From assembly GCA_002725175.2 (NCBI GenBank), contig PBQX02000111.1, positions 1 to 6,234 of the forward strand: a stretch of 6,234 bases of DNA, written 5' to 3'. The stretch is from CACKLF01 sp002725175 (GTDB taxonomy: Bacteria; Pseudomonadota; Alphaproteobacteria; Rhodobacterales; Rhodobacteraceae). Positions 1-3,671 of the stretch are shown here, piece after piece; the first letter of the stretch is position 1, and every line of letters starts with the position of its first letter. A model generated the notes under the pieces. The model was not told where the DNA came from, made no database searches, and worked only from the letters and a program-made list of their open reading frames with translations. Position numbers and translations under genes: made by a program.

Positions 1-104
1 GATTCATTGCTAGAAGCTGAATTTTGGTCAGTCATGTGTGTATTAATAATATTACCTATTTTTAACCACCGTTCGGCCCCCACCATCACTTCGACTTCTA
101 CCAA
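1..104 (-). other. Open frame continuing past the TGA, possible further coding sequence
   Basis: Directly after the TGA at 105-107 the same frame stays open for 34 codons to the window edge. It begins LVEVEVMVGAERWLKIGN, a beta-strand-like stretch in keeping with the preceding domain, then INTHMTDQNSASSNE. The other minus-strand frame nearby (VIGRSRSDGGG) is less protein-like and meets TAA at once after 19 codons. No terminator hairpin or new gene start is visible. The TGA may be a true stop, a point mutation, or a base error for TGG (Trp). Confidence 0.4.
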
Positions 105-1466
105 TCACTTTGGAGTCCACCAATCGGCATTATTCCCGAAATACTGGGCATCTGCAGTAACTAATACCCATACATTATCGTAGGCCGATGTCGACAATTG
201 CATGCCGGCGGTGTTCTTGAAGTCTCCCCCAATATATAAACCCTGGACCGACTCGAGATCCTTNCCGNTCTTCGNGTTNNTNTCGTCAAATGCGGACGGC
301 ACACCGGTCAGATACTCCTCCTTAGAACCTGAGCCATAAGTCATCATGTAACTGACCAGCGACGAAGTCCCGCCCCATTGCGCGGCGTGGTCCGCCCAGG
401 GATCGTCGCTGCCGGTATTGCGTTTTTTTATTATGCACTGAGCGCCGATCTGCTCGAAGGTGAAGTTACCCGAGCTGCCGCTGAATGGACCCGGTCTCCA
501 TGATATACTTATCAACCAATCTTTATCGCTGCCATAATCCCAAATGTTCCCACAATTAATTACTAGCGGGTTGTCATAGTCAATGTCGTTCCCACTGCCG
601 TTCGTGTTGTAGCCGAAATGATATTCGACTTGCTTCGTGCCCCCGTTTAGGCAGCAAGCCATGTGTTGGCACCCACCCTCAAATTCGTTTTTACCAACGG
701 ATTCTCCGTGTGCAAAACCAGGCATTCCAATATACCAAAGAATTTGTGTCGATGTGACCGCGCTTGGTTGAAAATTCTGGATTATAATCGCAATAGTACC
801 ACCTCTACCTGGACCTTTGGCCACGTCGACGTTGGCAGTGTACGTCTCCATGGAGTGGTCGCGGCCGTCGTCGTAATGTGTAAATACGGCGTCAACTACA
901 TTCCGAGTCATAATTCTTCGGTATCCGCCCGTACGATTGGCAAGTCCGTCATAAGAGAATTGGCCTAATTTCTGGGTGGCATGTAAGTCGTCGGCGTGGG
1001 CGCCGGTACCTAACGCACAGAACTCGAAAAAACGTGGGGTTGCATGGTTGTCGGGGTATTCGTCAGTGGTTCTTTGTTTGGGATGGTACTTGTCCNCCGA
1101 AGTGTAATTGCCGGTGCTCGTCGAGTAAGTGNCGTCGTTGCGAACCCACGTCCCGGTATCTGCAGTGAAGGTCGTGCTGTTGTCGCCCACGCTCGTCGCG
1201 CCGGAGAAGGGTCGCGCGTAGTACGTGCCGACGGCTGAGCCCTTGAGACACGTATATTGAAATGTGTCGCTATAGCCCGAGTTCGATTTCGACACGGACG
1301 CGGCGGCGTTGACCCAATCCACGGGAAGATTGTAAGTCCCGTAATCATTCGTGAACTGCGCGTATCTCAAAGAAACCGAGCGGATGTAATCCTCCCGCTC
1401 TGGTCCAGCCAAATAATCCCAACCACCTGGTGCNNNATCCGGATGGGNCGCGGCGGAAAGGGCGTC
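105..1466 (-). other. Non-repetitive C-terminal domain, family not recognised
   Basis: About 453 residues (1590-2042 of the frame-corrected protein) that lack the repeat signature. Visible traits are several hydrophobic beta-like strands (GGTIAIIIQNF, STQILWYIGMPGF, DWLISISWRPG, NVWVLVTADAQYF), many Gly and Trp, and more cysteines than the repeats, including a QHMACCLNGG segment, FEFCALG, VINCGNIW and GAQCIIKK. The strand content and the QGLYIGGDFKN / VWVLVTADA segment are compatible with a concanavalin A-like lectin sandwich at the tip of a stalk, but that is a guess with no diagnostic motif. Twelve of the Ns fall here (264-282, 1096, 1132, 1434-1436, 1448). The coding DNA is much richer in GC than the upstream repeats: 39 of 60 bases at 1141-1200 against 12 of 60 at 5161-5220. 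Confidence 0.6.
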
Positions 1467-3671
1467 ACGGAAATCAAATTCCGCTGTGAATAGCGCAGAC
1501 TCAATTGAACTTCCGTTACCATTATTATCTTTTGCGTAGAAGTATATACGTTTGTAATAAGTAACCTCAGTGCTGTCGCTGNTGGTCTTTGTTTTTTCAA
1601 TTTCAATATTCACGGAGCTGTCGGTCGAATAGAAAACCGTCCCGGAGTCGGAGATGGTCGTCCCCGTCGGCGTCGTGAAGTCGTCCGCGGTCGACTCCGA
1701 GGTCACGTAATACCACATCTCGTCGACGTCTGCCGCCGTGATGCCGGCCGGGGTTTGATCTGTCGCGGTGGGCAAAGTGAAACTACCACTGAGACTATAC
1801 TTCGTACCAGTATCTCCTCTNCTGCCCATGCTATCTGATATATCGGCTGGTATATTGCCGTCCCAGCTCGGTCCCAGATTGTCTATCCTTGTATCAAAAT
1901 AAAAGGTGATCTTAGTCTTAGGGTATGGTTTCTCGTCAGTGCCATCGTGCGAATACAAACCAGCCGCATCTGCCGCTCTCCAGTATATATATACATCCAC
2001 CTCGTGCAGCGACTCGACCCAGTCGCCGTACTCGTCGTCCTCGGGGCTGCATTTTATATCGTTGTTTGATGGATCGTCTTCGTCATATGTTGACCAGCTC
2101 GACCCATCCGTCGGGTCGTCGGACCATTCTACCCAATGAGCCGAATGTAAGTCCGACGACGTAGGGTGGCTGGAGGTCTCGGTCCGCGAAAAGTCGTTAA
2201 TATCCACATTTTTGGCCTTCTTAGTATAGCGCGGCTCGGCAGCGTCCGAAGGCGGCGTCCTGAAGTCCGGCGGTGTGTTGGACAGAGTAGGGGGAGTTAT
2301 GTCCAAAGTAAACTCCACACTAACAGTAGTAGTAGTGGTAGAAGTAGTAGTATTGTTTGCTTGATCCGTTGCTCTCCATTTTACAGTATATCCAATTGTA
2401 CCTCCGGCGGCGCTGTAGCCCGAGGGGTAGTTAACTGTAACAGTAACAGTACCACCAGCAGTTGCATCTGTCCAATCAACACCGATGTTGTTATCTTGAT
2501 CTAACACTTGATACTGTAATTCAATATCAGAATCAAGTGACACATTATCCGATACTGTTGTTGGAGTATTAACAGTAATATCAGCGGATTCAGCTGCATT
2601 TTGATTTACACCACTAACATCTGTAGTAATACCACTAATAACTGGTCCATCATCATCAGTAATTCTTATAGTTTGAATGTGATTCGTCGTATTACCAGCA
2701 TAATCTTCTATTTCCCAATTAATAGAAAACTCTTCATAACCACTACCACCACTATCAGGTATTATTATATTAGAACCAGTTAATACATAATACAGACTTA
2801 TTGAAGACTCGCCTAGGGCGCCGGATTCGGCATGCCAATTGGGCCAGTCTGTAAAATTACCCGTAAGCTCCACTCTCTTGTATCGTAAATATTTCACACC
2901 AACATTATCAGTTACAACTAATCTGGGTAAATTTATTAAAGTATTATTACCTGAACCTGTATTTTCTAAAATGGGACTTGTATTTACTCCGGTCGCGGGG
3001 TCGATGGCTTCCGGGTCACTCATGTCAAGTATTATTATAGTTTGATCGACATTAACAGTGTTTCCAGCATAATCTATTATTTGCCAATTAATAGTAAAGG
3101 GTTCGTAGCCATTACCACTATCATCGATTTCTATATTAGAACTAGTTAAATTATAATACAGTGTTTTATTCTCATCCGGCGTGGCCGTATCCCAATTGGG
3201 CCAGTCATAATAAGCCGTGACGACTTCTTCTCTCTTGTATTGTAAATATTGCACACCAACATTATCAGCTACACCCGGTAATCTGGGTAAACTTATTGGT
3301 GTGTTATTATCATTATTAGCATCTTGATAAATAGTATTTGGAGTGTCATATGTTGGAAAAGTATTATCAGTGATTCTGACTTCTTGTTTTTTATAAGAAC
3401 TATTATTTGCACTATCAGTTGCTTTCCAATAAATATAAAAATTTTCATAACCACTACCAGTAGTAGGTATTTCTATATTTGCAGCTGATAATGTAAAATC
3501 AATATTTAATGGTGATGTTATGTTTACACCACTGTCTTGACTAGTTCCATCTGGATTAGTTCCAACACTAGCANCCTTATCTGANNNCCAACCATTGTCT
3601 TCAATCCAAGTCATAATCAAATATTTTGTAATCCAATTTAATTTTACCATCACTGACATTTCCAAATGCAT
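105..3671 (-). CDS. Ig-like/HYR-like tandem-repeat surface protein, downstream fragment with unrecognised C-terminal domain
   Basis: This is the continuation of the same gene in the shifted frame, 1188 codons if counted from the ATG at 3669-3671. That ATG is not a credible start: the first ~18 residues (MHLEMSVMVKLNWITKYL) are the out-of-frame reading of NAFGNVSDGKIKLDYK in the upstream fragment. Genuine coding in this frame begins near 3611 at TWIEDNGW. It contains the rest of the interrupted unit, two units with NVGV and DWPNW motifs (3362-2652), three divergent units (2651-1467) and a C-terminal domain (1466-108). Seventeen Ns give ambiguous residues (18 Ns in this frame counting each base; several share codons) but none disrupts the frame. 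The stop is TGA at 105-107, although the frame is open again beyond it. No LPXTG motif, hydrophobic tail or other anchor is visible. An extracellular adhesin-like or structural role is inferred from repeat architecture only; an enzyme activity cannot be excluded for the C-terminal domain. Confidence 0.85.
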   Translation of the reverse strand: MHLEMSVMVKLNWITKYLIMTWIEDNGWXSDKXASVGTNPDGTSQDSGVNITSPLNIDFTLSAANIEIPTTGSGYENFYIYWKATDSANNSSYKKQEVRITDNTFPTYDTPNTIYQDANNDNNTPISLPRLPGVADNVGVQYLQYKREEVVTAYYDWPNWDTATPDENKTLYYNLTSSNIEIDDSGNGYEPFTINWQIIDYAGNTVNVDQTIIILDMSDPEAIDPATGVNTSPILENTGSGNNTLINLPRLVVTDNVGVKYLRYKRVELTGNFTDWPNWHAESGALGESSISLYYVLTGSNIIIPDSGGSGYEEFSINWEIEDYAGNTTNHIQTIRITDDDGPVISGITTDVSGVNQNAAESADITVNTPTTVSDNVSLDSDIELQYQVLDQDNNIGVDWTDATAGGTVTVTVNYPSGYSAAGGTIGYTVKWRATDQANNTTTSTTTTTVSVEFTLDITPPTLSNTPPDFRTPPSDAAEPRYTKKAKNVDINDFSRTETSSHPTSSDLHSAHWVEWSDDPTDGSSWSTYDEDDPSNNDIKCSPEDDEYGDWVESLHEVDVYIYWRAADAAGLYSHDGTDEKPYPKTKITFYFDTRIDNLGPSWDGNIPADISDSMGXRGDTGTKYSLSGSFTLPTATDQTPAGITAADVDEMWYYVTSESTADDFTTPTGTTISDSGTVFYSTDSSVNIEIEKTKTXSDSTEVTYYKRIYFYAKDNNGNGSSIESALFTAEFDFRDALSAAXHPDXAPGGWDYLAGPEREDYIRSVSLRYAQFTNDYGTYNLPVDWVNAAASVSKSNSGYSDTFQYTCLKGSAVGTYYARPFSGATSVGDNSTTFTADTGTWVRNDXTYSTSTGNYTSXDKYHPKQRTTDEYPDNHATPRFFEFCALGTGAHADDLHATQKLGQFSYDGLANRTGGYRRIMTRNVVDAVFTHYDDGRDHSMETYTANVDVAKGPGRGGTIAIIIQNFQPSAVTSTQILWYIGMPGFAHGESVGKNEFEGGCQHMACCLNGGTKQVEYHFGYNTNGSGNDIDYDNPLVINCGNIWDYGSDKDWLISISWRPGPFSGSSGNFTFEQIGAQCIIKKRNTGSDDPWADHAAQWGGTSSLVSYMMTYGSGSKEEYLTGVPSAFDXXNXKXXKDLESVQGLYIGGDFKNTAGMQLSTSAYDNVWVLVTADAQYFGNNADWWTPK
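1467..2651 (-). repeat. Divergent repeat sub-group, three units
   Basis: Units run 2651-2298 (118 residues, ends VKWRATDQANN followed by a Thr-rich strand), 2297-1875 (141 residues, opens TPPTLSNTPPD, ends VYIYWRAADAAG) and 1874-1467 (136 residues, opens GPSWDGNIP, ends IYFYAKDNNGN). The middle unit has an acidic Ser/Asp-rich loop (WSTYDEDDPSNND, SPEDDEYGDW), the kind of loop that could bind calcium, although no exact EF-hand or DxDxDG motif is present. The last unit is the least typical and could be counted as a linker to the C-terminal domain. Confidence 0.6.
2325..2351. repeat. Trinucleotide (AGT) microsatellite encoding a threonine run
   Basis: Nine successive triplets, seven of them agt, with one ggt and one aga, read on the minus strand as Thr codons broken by one Ser. 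It lies just after WRATDQANN in the unit at 2651-2298, where other units have a short hydrophobic strand. Triplet slippage here would change length without breaking the frame. Confidence 0.75.
2652..3362 (-). repeat. Paired repeat sub-group with NVGV.YL.YKR and DWPNW motifs
   Basis: Two units, 3362-3021 (114 residues) and 3020-2652 (123 residues), share L-x-x-LPRL, DNVGVQYLQYKR / DNVGVKYLRYKR, DWPNW, LYY-x-LT-x-SNI-x-I and INWQIIDYAGN / INWEIEDYAGN. At the DNA level the blocks around 2880-2940 and 3238-3298, and the 'aattgggccagtc' stretch near 2838 and 3195, are clearly copies. The strands are AT-rich while the loop codons (around 2810-2836, 2989-3017 and 3175-3230) are GC-rich. Confidence 0.78.
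3404..3441. repeat. 38-bp direct repeat encoding YWKATDSANN, copy 1 of 3
   Basis: It is identical to 3819-3856 and differs by one base from 4266-4303; a looser fourth copy lies near 4665-4705. It encodes the terminal strand of the Ig-like unit (F)YIYWKATDSANN on the minus strand and is the most conserved nucleotide block of the array, so it is a natural site for recombination or misassembly. Confidence 0.85.
3513..3611. repeat. 99-bp direct repeat, copy 1 (ends at the frameshift)
   Basis: This block matches 3955-4053 at a constant offset of 442 with no visible mismatch; only the Ns at 3574 and 3585-3587 are undetermined. It encodes TWIEDNGW...SDK.ASVGTNPDGTSQDSG. Similarity drops on both sides: toward lower coordinates the next bases differ, and at 3612 the sequence switches to resemble the copy beginning at 4461 instead. 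Confidence 0.9.

Larger units (their letters stand above)
264..3587. other. Scattered undetermined bases (18 N), confined to this part of the window
   Basis: Ns occur at 264, 268, 275, 279, 280, 282, 1096, 1132, 1434-1436, 1448, 1582, 1821, 3574 and 3585-3587. They keep the length of the reading frame, so they look like ambiguous consensus positions and not gaps. None occurs from 3588 to 6234. Confidence 0.95.

Noticed and set aside
105..107. TGA read as tryptophan by an alternative genetic code
   Set aside because: All tryptophans in over 2000 codons use TGG, and no other in-frame TGA exists apart from the frameshift-generated one; such a code in AT-rich DNA should show many TGA codons.
663..968. 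Plus-strand open frame of 101 codons
   Set aside because: It lies wholly opposite the C-terminal domain, has no repeat or domain signature, and its content is what the complementary strand of a Gly/Thr-rich gene gives.
1010..1606. Additional overlapping frames on both strands (62-112 codons)
   Set aside because: They occur in the GC-rich part where stops are rare, and each conflicts with the long minus-strand frame, which keeps its frame through the Ns.
1906..2504. Three plus-strand open frames (about 77-112 codons) opposite the divergent repeats
   Set aside because: They are Ser/Arg-rich antisense shadows; the minus-strand frame is continuous here and carries the repeat motifs.
2601..3045. 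Two short plus-strand open frames (60 and 68 codons)
   Set aside because: The Thr/Ile/Asn-rich reading is a by-product of antisense AT-rich repeat DNA; there is no ribosome site or recognisable product.
3601..3671. Programmed ribosomal frameshift or phase-variable switch
   Set aside because: No slippery heptamer, homopolymer tract or RF2-like CTTTGA context is visible, and a join of two repeat copies explains the extra base more simply.
3669..3671. ATG as the start of a separate downstream gene
   Set aside because: The following ~18 residues are the out-of-frame reading of a repeat strand that is conserved in the upstream frame.
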